This document shows, piece by piece, positions 1 to 6,671 of a stretch of DNA of 26,584 nt. Position numbers and translations under genes: made by a program. The notes under the pieces are model-generated. The model was given only the letters and a program-made list of their open reading frames with translations, was not told where the DNA came from and searched no databases. Numbering within the stretch: position 1 is the stretch's first letter; each line of letters opens with the position of its first letter. This DNA is from an uncultured Dorea sp. (lineage in GTDB: Bacteria; Bacillota; Clostridia; Lachnospirales; Lachnospiraceae): assembly GCA_910584575.1 (NCBI GenBank), contig CAJUBG010000055.1:1-26584 (forward strand), given 5' to 3'.

Positions 1-688
1 TCCGGTTATCTTCAATCTTAAGAATCTTCCCGTCCCGGATATGAAAGACTCTGTCTGCATAAGTCGCCAGATGCGCGTCATGGGTAACCATGACAAGGGT
101 TTTTTTCTGCTCACGCACCACCTGCTGCATCAGCCGCATGACCTCCTCTGATGTGTGGGAATCTAGATTCCCTGTGGGCTCATCCGCAAAAATAATCTTA
201 GGGTCCACCACCAGCGCCCTCGCCACGCCTACTCTCTGCTGCTGTCCTCCGGACATCTGATTCGGCAGATGCTTCTTGTGCTTCTTAAGCTTCACCAAGT
301 CCAGCATCTTATCCGCCTTGCGCATCCGCACATCCCTGGGCACTCCCCTGAAGCTCAAGGGCAGCGCTACATTCTCCACGGCATTCATAGTTCCGAGCAG
401 ATGAAAGGACTGAAAGATAAATCCTACATTCTCCCGCCTGAACCGGACCAACTGCTCCTCCGTCAGATTCTCGATGTGCTGACCCGCGATTACCACGCTT
501 CCTCTGGTCGGCTTTTCAAGCCCTGCAAGCATATTCAGAAGCGTAGACTTGCCGGACCCCGACGTACCTACAATCGCACAGAACTCTCCCTTAAAAATCT
601 CGAACTCCACACCGTCCAACGCCCGCACAACCTCGTCGCCTACTCGGTACAACTTATAAAGACTTTTTACTTCTATTACTCTGTCCAT
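1..688 (-). CDS. ABC transporter ATP-binding protein, LolD/MacB type (partial, C-terminus beyond window)
   Basis: This is the nucleotide-binding subunit of an ABC exporter of the MacB/LolD/YtrE type, which powers a FtsX-like permease that extrudes peptides, drugs or lipoproteins at the membrane. Translating the minus strand from the ATG at 688 gives 229 open codons to the window edge. Walker A (GTSGSGKST) lies near residues 41-49, followed by a Q-loop in FIFQSFHLL, the signature MSGGQQQR, Walker B in IIFADEPTGNLDS and the switch histidine in VMVTHD, so the ATPase core is intact. The start is fixed by an AGGAGG at 694-699. A TATAAT lies upstream at 715-720 (minus) without a clear -35 box. The permease is expected past the left edge. 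The transported substrate cannot be told. Confidence 0.93.
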   Translation of the reverse strand, partial: MDRVIEVKSLYKLYRVGDEVVRALDGVEFEIFKGEFCAIVGTSGSGKSTLLNMLAGLEKPTRGSVVIAGQHIENLTEEQLVRFRRENVGFIFQSFHLLGTMNAVENVALPLSFRGVPRDVRMRKADKMLDLVKLKKHKKHLPNQMSGGQQQRVGVARALVVDPKIIFADEPTGNLDSHTSEEVMRLMQQVVREQKKTLVMVTHDAHLATYADRVFHIRDGKILKIEDNR

Positions 689-781
689 AGAATCCTCCTA
701 GTATATCTTTCATCATTATAAGTTAGAAATCCAAACATTTTCGATAGAAATTATGAATTTTTTCTTAATTTGGAAAAATGA

Positions 782-810
782 TTGCTTTTTCAAAAGATAA
801 GTGCTATAAT
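782..810 (+). promoter_or_regulatory. promoter of tRNA-Gly
   Basis: A TTGCTT (-35) at 782-787 and a perfect TATAAT (-10) at 805-810 are separated by 17 bp. The predicted start, near 817, lies about three bases before the mature tRNA, so the 5' leader would be very short. Confidence 0.8.
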
Positions 811-819
811 CACTGACAT

Positions 820-890
820 GCAGATATAGTTCATTGGTAGAATGCTAGCTTCCCAAGCTGGAGAGGCGGGTTCGATTCCCGTTATCTGCT
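820..890 (+). tRNA. tRNA-Gly (anticodon CCC)
   Basis: The 71-nt stretch folds as a complete cloverleaf. The 7-bp acceptor stem is perfect (820-826 with 883-889) with discriminator T at 890. The D arm contains TTGGTA. The anticodon stem is 845-849 with 857-861, and the T arm carries the TTCGATT loop. The loop at 850-856 is TTCCCAA, placing anticodon CCC at 852-854, which reads GGG glycine codons. The 3' CCA is not encoded and must be added enzymatically. The gene stands alone with its own promoter and terminator. The anticodon-stem T-G and T-stem G-T wobbles are tolerable. Confidence 0.95.
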
Positions 891-898
891 TCTTACCC

Positions 899-932
899 AA
901 AGCTAAGGATGATATTTATTCTTAGCTTTTTT
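899..932 (+). terminator. Rho-independent terminator of tRNA-Gly
   Basis: A perfect 9-bp stem (899-907 with 921-929) closes an A/T-rich 13-nt loop and runs directly into TTTTTT at 927-932. It starts eight bases after the tRNA. Confidence 0.85.
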
Positions 933-970
933 GATATCGTCTTTCTATTTTCAAATGTTCTTTTCTAACC

Positions 971-998
971 ATTATAGCATCTTTTTTGATAATAGCAA
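971..998 (-). promoter_or_regulatory. possible minus-strand promoter facing the tRNA and ABC gene
   Basis: On the minus strand TTGCTA (993-998) and TATAAT (971-976) are 16 bp apart, and a TG at 978-979 makes an extended -10. It points through the tRNA terminator hairpin and the tRNA in antisense toward the ABC transporter start at 688. No gene starts closer to it. The rest of 933-1184 holds only this motif and the hairpin at 1069-1105. Confidence 0.4.
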
Positions 999-1068
999 CA
1001 TTACTTCACAATTCGCCAATATTTCTCAAATATTCTGATAGCGATTCTGGATTATATACAACATAAGA

Positions 1069-1105
1069 AATAGCCGTCCTGTTCTTCGACAAATGAACGG
1101 CTATT
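1069..1105 (-). terminator. probable terminator downstream of the degV-like gene
   Basis: AATAGCCGT (1069-1077) is the reverse complement of ACGGCTATT (1097-1105), forming a 9-bp stem about 80 bases past the degV stop. On the minus strand it is followed by TTTCTTATGTTG, a weak U tract, so termination strength is uncertain. Confidence 0.45.
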
Positions 1106-1184
1106 CTTAGCTAATTAATATTTCGCCGGGTCGGGTAAGTTGCAGCCACCTTCCGGCTATCCTGTTAAGTGCATTATAGTCAAT

Positions 1185-2066
1185 TTATATAGAGTTACCA
1201 ATACTTTTTCTAATGCTGATCGCTGTCCCTACTGCCCCAGGGCCGGTATGACTTCCGATACTGAAAGACAAGGGATTATAGTAGACCGTTGCCTGCGGAA
1301 ACGTCTCCCGCAAGGTATCCGTCCATTCTTTCTCCTCATTAGCGCCAAGTCCCGCACCGGCGGCGCCAATCACAACCCGGCTCATATCCACGTCCTTGAA
1401 TCGGGTCGCCAGATCATTTTTCAATGCCTCCACCATCTTATGCTTACACTTTTTCATTCCACGCACTTTGGCAAATGCATCCAGCCGTTCTCCCTGTATT
1501 GTAAGCACTGGCTTAATATTCAGCACCGCGCCCAAAGCGGCTGCGGCAGGCGTTACCCTTCCTCCTTTTTTCAGGAATTCCAGCGTATCAACAGCTATAT
1601 AGATGCTGGCCTCATATGCCCTCTCCTCCAATTCTCTTTTAATCTCCCTTGCAGACCTCCCGCTGTCTGCAAGCTCTTTTGCCTCTAACACCGACTCCCG
1701 AAGCGTCACGGAAATCCTGTGATTATCCACCACCTCTACTTTTCCCTCATATTCAGACGCAAGAGAAATCGCTGATTCACAGGAATTACTCAAACCGCTG
1801 GACATGGGAATATGTACAATCTCGTCATATCCACTCTCAAGAATCTCATCCCACATTCCCATGACCTCGCCCGGCGACGGTTGGGACGTGGATACATCCT
1901 TTCCTCCTGTCAGGCTGCTGTAAAACATTTCCTGTGTAAGATCTACTCCCTCATAACAAATCACTTCATCGATGATTACCGGCATGGGAAGTGAAAAAAT
2001 TCCTAATTTCTCTGCTTCGCTCTTTGTGATTCCACTGTTACTGTCTGTCATAATCGCTGTCTTCAT
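1185..2066 (-). CDS. DegV family fatty-acid-binding protein (FakB-like)
   Basis: DegV/FakB proteins bind a fatty acid and, in characterised members, present it to the kinase FakA to make acyl-phosphate for phospholipid synthesis. The 293-residue product has the usual family length. It opens with the TDSNSG motif at residues 8-13, contains TSQPSPGE in the early lid region and MSSGLS in the first core, and ends with the HTGPGAVG motif of the lipid-binding site. An upstream in-frame start at 2141 exists, but the ATG at 2066 is preceded by AGGAGG and begins right at the conserved motif, so it is preferred. No FakA gene lies in the window. The divergent tetR-like gene and the palindrome at 2133-2151 suggest local control. 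Confidence 0.92.
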   Translation of the reverse strand: MKTAIMTDSNSGITKSEAEKLGIFSLPMPVIIDEVICYEGVDLTQEMFYSSLTGGKDVSTSQPSPGEVMGMWDEILESGYDEIVHIPMSSGLSNSCESAISLASEYEGKVEVVDNHRISVTLRESVLEAKELADSGRSAREIKRELEERAYEASIYIAVDTLEFLKKGGRVTPAAAALGAVLNIKPVLTIQGERLDAFAKVRGMKKCKHKMVEALKNDLATRFKDVDMSRVVIGAAGAGLGANEEKEWTDTLRETFPQATVYYNPLSFSIGSHTGPGAVGTAISIRKSIGNSI

Positions 2067-2132
2067 CCCGCAATTCCTCCTGGCAACCCAACCATTTCTC
2101 TTGAAATTTGTAACATAATTGTCTATAATCAA

Positions 2133-2151
2133 GTGTGACAAATTGTAACAC
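2133..2151. promoter_or_regulatory. candidate TetR-family operator in the degV/tetR intergenic region
   Basis: GTGTGACAAATTGTAACAC is an inverted repeat with eight of nine base pairs matching around a central A. It lies between the divergent starts and overlaps a possible minus-strand -35 (TTGTCA at 2135-2140) with a TATGTT -10 at 2112-2117. Extra half-sites occur at 2107-2115 (TTTGTAACA) and 2187-2195 (TGTGACAAA). Its size and symmetry fit a TetR-family dimer site; the assignment to this regulator is inference. Confidence 0.6.
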
Positions 2152-2211
2152 TTTAAAACTTAAAATTCAATATCTTAACACACAACTGTGACAAACAAGG
2201 GGATTTTGTTC

Positions 2212-2757
2212 ATGAGTACCGAAAGAAAAAATCAGGCAAACAAGTTAGCCCGCGAATGTATCGTTACTGCTCTGATGCAGTTATTAAAAGAAAAACCTCT
2301 GTCAGCCATATCCATTTCTGAGCTGACTCAAAGAGCCGGCGTATCAAGGATGACCTATTATCGGAATTACCAGTCTAAGGAGGATATCTTTTCTGCCTAT
2401 CTCGACGAGGCATTAGCCGATTACCAAAGAGAAGCCCGCGAGCTTTCACTGGATAAACAGATTTTCGATTCCGCCAACCTGTTCCACTGTTTCTCCTACT
2501 TCGAGAAACACAAGGAATTCCTTGACAGCCTGTTCAAAAGCGGCCTTGGACATCTTCTCCTAACCGCCATCAGTAAATATATACTCGAAGCCTGGTATAA
2601 ACCAGAGGATGGGATGGAAACCTATTATGGCTTACAGGCTTTTGCCGGCGCGCTGTATAACCTCTATATCTCCTGGTCCTCAAATGGCTCGAAAGAAACG
2701 CCGGCAGAGCTTGTTAAGCTCTTACAGAGCATTGCACCACCCAAAAAGGATACTTAA
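2212..2757 (+). CDS. TetR/AcrR family transcriptional regulator
   Basis: This 181-residue protein has a typical N-terminal TetR helix-turn-helix: helices around LSAISISELTQRAGVS followed by the recognition segment MTYYRNYQSKEDIF. The C-terminal half is all-helical and aromatic-rich, like the TetR_C families found in Firmicutes, which bind small ligands and form dimers. An in-frame GTG at 2188 exists, but the ATG at 2212 has AAGGGGA at 2197-2203 with an eight-base spacer and is taken as the start. The gene is divergent from the degV-like gene, so it probably represses itself and/or degV through 2133-2151. The inducer is unknown; a lipid is plausible from the neighbour only. Confidence 0.9.
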   Translation: MSTERKNQANKLARECIVTALMQLLKEKPLSAISISELTQRAGVSRMTYYRNYQSKEDIFSAYLDEALADYQREARELSLDKQIFDSANLFHCFSYFEKHKEFLDSLFKSGLGHLLLTAISKYILEAWYKPEDGMETYYGLQAFAGALYNLYISWSSNGSKETPAELVKLLQSIAPPKKDT

Positions 2758-2833
2758 AAATCAGTATATCATCTTTATTTGCGTTTATTTATCAGTCTTT
2801 TTATAAATTTTTATATTTTTTTCTGATTACCTA

Positions 2834-2862
2834 TTGACATATCCTGTATAGCGTGATATTAT
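2834..2862 (+). promoter_or_regulatory. strong promoter of an orphan short transcript
   Basis: TTGACA at 2834-2839 and TATTAT at 2857-2862 are 17 bp apart, and the -10 region also reads TATAAT at 2860-2865. No gene of normal length follows on the plus strand before the terminator at 2968-3020. Confidence 0.75.
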
Positions 2863-2868
2863 AATGAC

Positions 2869-3020
2869 ATCAAAAGAAAAGGAGGACAGACCACCAAAAA
2901 CATTAATTTCTAAATTCAAAGAATAATATAAGAAAAGTGAGGTATCATCCGATGGATACAGAATTTTAAAATCCACTGTACTGAATAGACGATTCGTACA
3001 GTGGATTTTAGTTTTCGTAT
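2869..3020 (+). ncRNA. putative small transcript of about 150 nt (small RNA or leader-peptide unit)
   Basis: The stretch lies between a strong promoter and a strong terminator and carries no long open frame. It contains AAAAGGAGG at 2877-2885 with no usual start codon behind it, and a five-codon frame (MDTEF) at 2952-2969 preceded by GAGG at 2939-2942; its stop codon touches the terminator stem. It could be a trans-acting small RNA, a leader peptide whose downstream gene was lost, or a decayed small gene. It resembles no RNA family that I recognise. Confidence 0.45.
2968..3020. terminator. strong hairpin terminator between convergent units
   Basis: A perfect 14-bp stem (2968-2981 with 2996-3009) can be extended by GAAT/ATTC inside, leaving a tiny loop. 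On the plus strand it is followed by TTTTAGTTTTCGTATTTT, a good U-rich tail for the orphan transcript. It also sits 12 bases past the stop of the minus-strand HAD gene and may stop that transcript as well, although the minus-strand tail is poorer in U. Confidence 0.85.
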
Positions 3021-3021
3021 T

Positions 3022-3489
3022 TTATCCTCGCAAAGTAGCAATCAGGCGTTTCTCGTTCATCAACAGCCCAAGTCCTTCTTGCATAGACCTTACACATACA
3101 TCGGCTTCTGCCGTCAGCCTGGCGTACATGCCTTCCGTGTCCATAACCGCAATGGACAGTCCGGCAATCCGGCACATAAGCACATCGTTTCTTCCGTTTC
3201 CCACACATACACACCTGTCACAACCAAGCTTTTCCACAATCTCTTTTTTGGCATGTGCAGCATCCGCCGAAGGAAATGTACAGATTTGTACCGGTAAATC
3301 TGCACATTTTGCCCTCGCATTTCCGTGTGTATCCGCAGTTACCACATAGATTTTGAACCTTTCTGCCAGCTTCTTAAGGCATACGCGCATATCCTCCGGT
3401 ATGTCTCCGTCTACGGCAATCGTTCCATTGTAATCCAGCACCAGATATGTAAGGTCCAAAATCTTATATCCAGGGATATCAATCTTCAT
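3022..3489 (-). CDS. HAD-family hydrolase, soluble P-type ATPase-like
   Basis: The 155-residue protein matches the stand-alone HAD phosphatase domain type called soluble P-type ATPase-like (COG4087). Motif I is DYNGT at 19-23, so the nucleophile Asp19 is present but the second acidic residue of the usual DxD is Asn21. Motif II is Thr51 in VVTADT, the motif III lysine is Lys81 or Lys82, and motif IV is GNGRND at 97-102. There are no membrane segments, so it is cytosolic. It starts eight bases after the AIM24-like gene and is probably cotranscribed from the promoter at 4218-4246. Phosphatase activity is likely; the substrate is unknown. Confidence 0.82.
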   Translation of the reverse strand: MKIDIPGYKILDLTYLVLDYNGTIAVDGDIPEDMRVCLKKLAERFKIYVVTADTHGNARAKCADLPVQICTFPSADAAHAKKEIVEKLGCDRCVCVGNGRNDVLMCRIAGLSIAVMDTEGMYARLTAEADVCVRSMQEGLGLLMNEKRLIATLRG

Positions 3490-3497
3490 CTGGCCAC

Positions 3498-4178
3498 CTA
3501 TGAACCGGACGGCATATAAGGTCTTAATATTCCCGCCACGTTACTGATTGGCATCGTCTGAAGCCATACCCTTCCAGGCCCGCTAATTACCGTATTAAAC
3601 AGCCCTTCTCCGCCGAACAACATGTTCTTCACTCCTGGCACACTCCTAATCTCCATCTGGCAGGTAGCCGTCATTGCCGCAAGATGTCCCGTATCTACAA
3701 CGATCTGCTGCCCTGGCTGAAGCTCATATTCCACCACATGTCCGTCAAACTCTGCAAACACCGTTCCATAGCCGCTAATCTTCTGCATAATGAAGCCTTC
3801 TCCGCCGAACAAGCCTGAACTGAACTTCTTATTGAAAAAGACAGACAACTGCACCCCTGCTTCTCCGGCAAGAAAAGCGCTTTTCTGGAAAATCATCTCC
3901 TGCCCTGGTCCAATCTCATACGCCTTGATAGAGCCTGGAAAACTGGAGGCAAACGCAATCATTCCGCTGCCGCCCTGCGCCGTATAGATGTTCTGGAACA
4001 TCTTCTCCCCCGAAAACATCCTTCCAAACGCCTTCCCGATTCCGCCGTTGGTCGTCGTCTCCATCAGCATGTTCGGAGACATCCACGACATGCCGCCGCC
4101 CTCTGTAATCATCTTCTCTCCGCCTTCTAGCTGGCAGATGACAACCGGAAGCGTCTCGCCCTTAATCTCATACCTCAT
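3498..4178 (-). CDS. AIM24/TIGR00266 family protein
   Basis: The 226-residue protein belongs to the AIM24 family: a beta-rich, glycine-rich fold with internal pseudo-repeats, seen in phrases such as GGMSWMSPNM, GSGMIAFASSFPGSI, GGEGFIMQKISGYG and GGEGLFNTVISGPG. The bacterial role is unknown; the mitochondrial relative helps organise the inner membrane. There is no signal peptide or membrane segment. AGGAGG at 4185-4190 fixes the start. It is the first gene of a two-gene operon with the HAD protein and has its own promoter immediately after the SNF transporter stop. Confidence 0.9.
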   Translation of the reverse strand: MRYEIKGETLPVVICQLEGGEKMITEGGGMSWMSPNMLMETTTNGGIGKAFGRMFSGEKMFQNIYTAQGGSGMIAFASSFPGSIKAYEIGPGQEMIFQKSAFLAGEAGVQLSVFFNKKFSSGLFGGEGFIMQKISGYGTVFAEFDGHVVEYELQPGQQIVVDTGHLAAMTATCQMEIRSVPGVKNMLFGGEGLFNTVISGPGRVWLQTMPISNVAGILRPYMPSGS

Positions 4179-4217
4179 AATGTACCTCCTAATATGTCTT
4201 ACATATTCTCTTTTTAT

Positions 4218-4246
4218 ATCATAAACATTTAGAGAAAAAGTGTCAA
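4218..4246 (-). promoter_or_regulatory. promoter of the AIM24-HAD operon
   Basis: On the minus strand a perfect TTGACA (4241-4246) and TATGAT (4218-4223) are separated by 17 bp. It begins eight bases after the stop codon of the SNF transporter, so the downstream pair has separate expression even though no terminator divides the two units. Confidence 0.82.
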
Positions 4247-4253
4247 TTATCTT

Positions 4254-5717
4254 CTACATCTTTGAGGATTTTGTTCCTGCACAAAATAGCACGAAGCCAA
4301 GAAACAGAACCGCCGCTGCCATCCATCCCGCCAGCGCCGCCGTTCCCTGTCCGACGAATTTATCGTAATACCCCTTCAGATAGATTACAATGATAATCAA
4401 GGGAAGCACATATGATACATATCCTTTTAATCCCTTTGGGAAACCGATTCCCTCTCCGGCATTGGCTTCCTCAAGGAAATCCTCCCATCCCCATCCATTC
4501 CTTCTGGTGCAGAACAGCACATATCCCAGACTTCCAAGGGGAAGCAGGTTATTAGACACAATAAAGTCCTCAAGATCCATGATATTCGTACCTGCGCCCA
4601 ACGGCTCAAACCCTGCCAGCATATTGAAGCCCAGTACACAGGGCATACTTAAGACAATCAGCAGAACAACATTCACCAGCACACTCTTACTTCTGGACCA
4701 GCCAAGCAGGTCAATGGCAAATGAAATAATATTCTCAAACACAGCCACAATCGTCGTAAATGCCGCAAAGGTTAAAAACAGGAAAAACAGCGCTCCCCAT
4801 ACCCGTCCGCCTGGCATCTGTGCAAATATATTCGGAATTGTAATAAATATCAGGCTTGGCCCCGCCCCTGGCTCAATGCCAAAGGCAAAGCAGGACGGGA
4901 TAATGATAAAGCCCGCCATCAGCGCCACGAATGTATCCAACGCCGTAATACTGACTGCTTCTCCTGTCAGACTTCGTTCTCTCCCGATATAACTGCCGAA
5001 GATGAGCATCGCGCCGATTCCAATAGAGAGGGTGAAAAATGCCTGACTCATTGCGCCAAAGATTACATTTCCAATTCCAATCTCCTTCATTGCAGCAAAA
5101 TCCGGAACAAGATAGAAGCGAACCCCTTCTCCCGCACCCTCTAAAAATACAGAGTGAACTGCCAACGCTACCATGATGAGCAGAAGGGCAGACATCATAA
5201 TCTTAGAAACTCGCTCAATCCCCTTCTGTATCCCAAAGTAACAGACTGCAAAACCCAAAATACAAATCAACACGGTCCAGAATGTCATAACCGGCACATT
5301 GCCTAGCATGTCCGTAAAGCCTGCTGCCACCGTCTCAGATACCGCGCCCACGAATTCTCCCTTGATGCTGCGGTAACAGTAATACATCATCCAGCCGCCC
5401 ACCGTTGTGTAAAACATCATAAGCAGATAGCACCCGATTACGCCAATCCACTTCGTCATATGCCAGCGTGTCCCCACCGGCTCAAGCTTCTCGAAGCTAG
5501 CCGCCACACTCCGGCGGCTTCCTCTCCCCACGGCAAACTCACAGACCATGACTGGTATCCCCATAATTAACAGAAATGCCAGATAGATGAGAATGAACGC
5601 GGCGCCTCCAAACTCCCCGCACATATAGGGGAACTTCCATACATTTCCGATTCCAATCGCGCATCCGGCTGATACAAGTATGAAACCCATACGCGACCCG
5701 AACTTTTCTCTTTTCAC
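4254..5717 (-). CDS. neurotransmitter:sodium symporter (SNF) family transporter
   Basis: This 487-residue integral membrane protein belongs to the SNF/NSS family (LeuT, TnaT, MhsT), which imports amino acids or related compounds with sodium. The N terminus carries the family signature from SAGCAIGIGNVWKFPY through GEFGGAAF, the unwound TM1 region that binds sodium and substrate. About eleven to twelve hydrophobic segments follow, ending near residue 480. Translation starts at a GTG; AGAGGA sits just upstream, overlapping the end of porB, and only six bases separate the genes. It is thus the last gene of the por operon, suggesting import of a compound whose 2-oxo acid is oxidised by the neighbouring enzyme, or simple cotranscription. 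The substrate is not readable from the sequence. Confidence 0.93.
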   Translation of the reverse strand: MKREKFGSRMGFILVSAGCAIGIGNVWKFPYMCGEFGGAAFILIYLAFLLIMGIPVMVCEFAVGRGSRRSVAASFEKLEPVGTRWHMTKWIGVIGCYLLMMFYTTVGGWMMYYCYRSIKGEFVGAVSETVAAGFTDMLGNVPVMTFWTVLICILGFAVCYFGIQKGIERVSKIMMSALLLIMVALAVHSVFLEGAGEGVRFYLVPDFAAMKEIGIGNVIFGAMSQAFFTLSIGIGAMLIFGSYIGRERSLTGEAVSITALDTFVALMAGFIIIPSCFAFGIEPGAGPSLIFITIPNIFAQMPGGRVWGALFFLFLTFAAFTTIVAVFENIISFAIDLLGWSRSKSVLVNVVLLIVLSMPCVLGFNMLAGFEPLGAGTNIMDLEDFIVSNNLLPLGSLGYVLFCTRRNGWGWEDFLEEANAGEGIGFPKGLKGYVSYVLPLIIIVIYLKGYYDKFVGQGTAALAGWMAAAVLFLGFVLFCAGTKSSKM

Positions 5718-5723
5718 CCTTGT

Positions 5724-6659
5724 CTATCCTCTGGAACATCTGAACTTAAGTTCTTCCCATCTGCGGTCCACTTCCTTCTGGAATTCTTCAATCAGATATT
5801 CGTTTCCTTTCTTAAATAAATGTTTAAAACGTCCCTGAGGCTTCAGGAAGTCTTCAATCGGCAGCTTCTTCTTTGGCTCATAGTTCAGAATCCACTTGCC
5901 CTCCACCACCTCGAATAACGGCCAGTAACAGGTTTCCACGCCTAGCTTACAGATTTCCATAATATCCGGCGTGTGATATCTCCACCCTCTCGGGCAAGGC
6001 GCCATGATATTCAAAAACGCCGCCCCAGGCGTATAGATTGCCTTCTCAGACTTTACATGAAGATCTTTAAAGTTCTGGATAAACGTAGTCTGCGCCACAT
6101 AAGGAATGTCATGAGCCGCAATAATCGCCGCCAAATCCTTTCTGTTCTGGGGCTTTCCGTTGCTTTCACTCCCTACCGGAGTGGTTGTAGTATCTGCATA
6201 CATAGGCGTCGCTGAGGAACGCTGGATTCCTGTATTCATATACGCGCCGTTATCATAGCAGACATACACCATATCCGTATTTCTCTCCATGGCGCCGGAC
6301 AAGGACTGAAAACCGATATCATAGGTTCCTCCGTCTCCGCCGAATGTTATAAACTTGTACGTCTCGTCTAATTTTCCTTTTCTTTTGAGAGCCTTGTATG
6401 CACCCTCCACACCGCTTAAGGTTGCGCCTGCATTTTCAAACGCATTGTGGATATAGCTGTCCTCCCATGCTGTATATGGGTAGGTAAAGGTAGATACCTC
6501 AAGACATCCTGTGGCATTTCCGATTACGGCCTTATCCCCCTTGCGAAGTCCCCGCAGAACATTTCTTACCGCAATAGTGCCGCCGCAGCCAGCGCACATT
6601 CTATGGCCTGGCGCCAGACGTTCCGGTTTGCTCATCGTCTCTTTGAAATTATAGCCCAT
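5724..6659 (-). CDS. porB: 2-oxoacid (pyruvate-type):ferredoxin oxidoreductase, beta subunit
   Basis: This 311-residue subunit binds thiamine diphosphate and one 4Fe-4S cluster and carries the active site where a 2-oxo acid is decarboxylated to an acyl-CoA. Cluster cysteines are Cys22 and Cys25 (MCAGCG), Cys52 (NATGC) and a fourth in APCPRGW in the C-terminal third. The diphosphate and magnesium motif is GGDGGTYDIG at 107-116, followed by YDNGAYMNTG. A purine-rich GGGGGGA precedes the ATG, twelve bases after porA stops. The sequence resembles pyruvate synthase PorB, but related enzymes use 2-oxoisovalerate or aryl pyruvates, so the substrate call is tentative. Confidence 0.9.
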   Translation of the reverse strand: MGYNFKETMSKPERLAPGHRMCAGCGGTIAVRNVLRGLRKGDKAVIGNATGCLEVSTFTYPYTAWEDSYIHNAFENAGATLSGVEGAYKALKRKGKLDETYKFITFGGDGGTYDIGFQSLSGAMERNTDMVYVCYDNGAYMNTGIQRSSATPMYADTTTTPVGSESNGKPQNRKDLAAIIAAHDIPYVAQTTFIQNFKDLHVKSEKAIYTPGAAFLNIMAPCPRGWRYHTPDIMEICKLGVETCYWPLFEVVEGKWILNYEPKKKLPIEDFLKPQGRFKHLFKKGNEYLIEEFQKEVDRRWEELKFRCSRG

Positions 6660-6671
6660 CTTTTGTCCCCC

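Noticed and set aside
1140..1688. A 182-codon plus-strand frame opposite the degV-like gene
   Set aside because: The minus strand encodes all DegV motifs with a good ribosome site; the plus frame has none.
2188..2211. GTG start eight codons upstream for the TetR-like gene
   Set aside because: The downstream ATG has a well-spaced purine-rich ribosome site, while the GTG lies in a possible operator half-site and lacks one.
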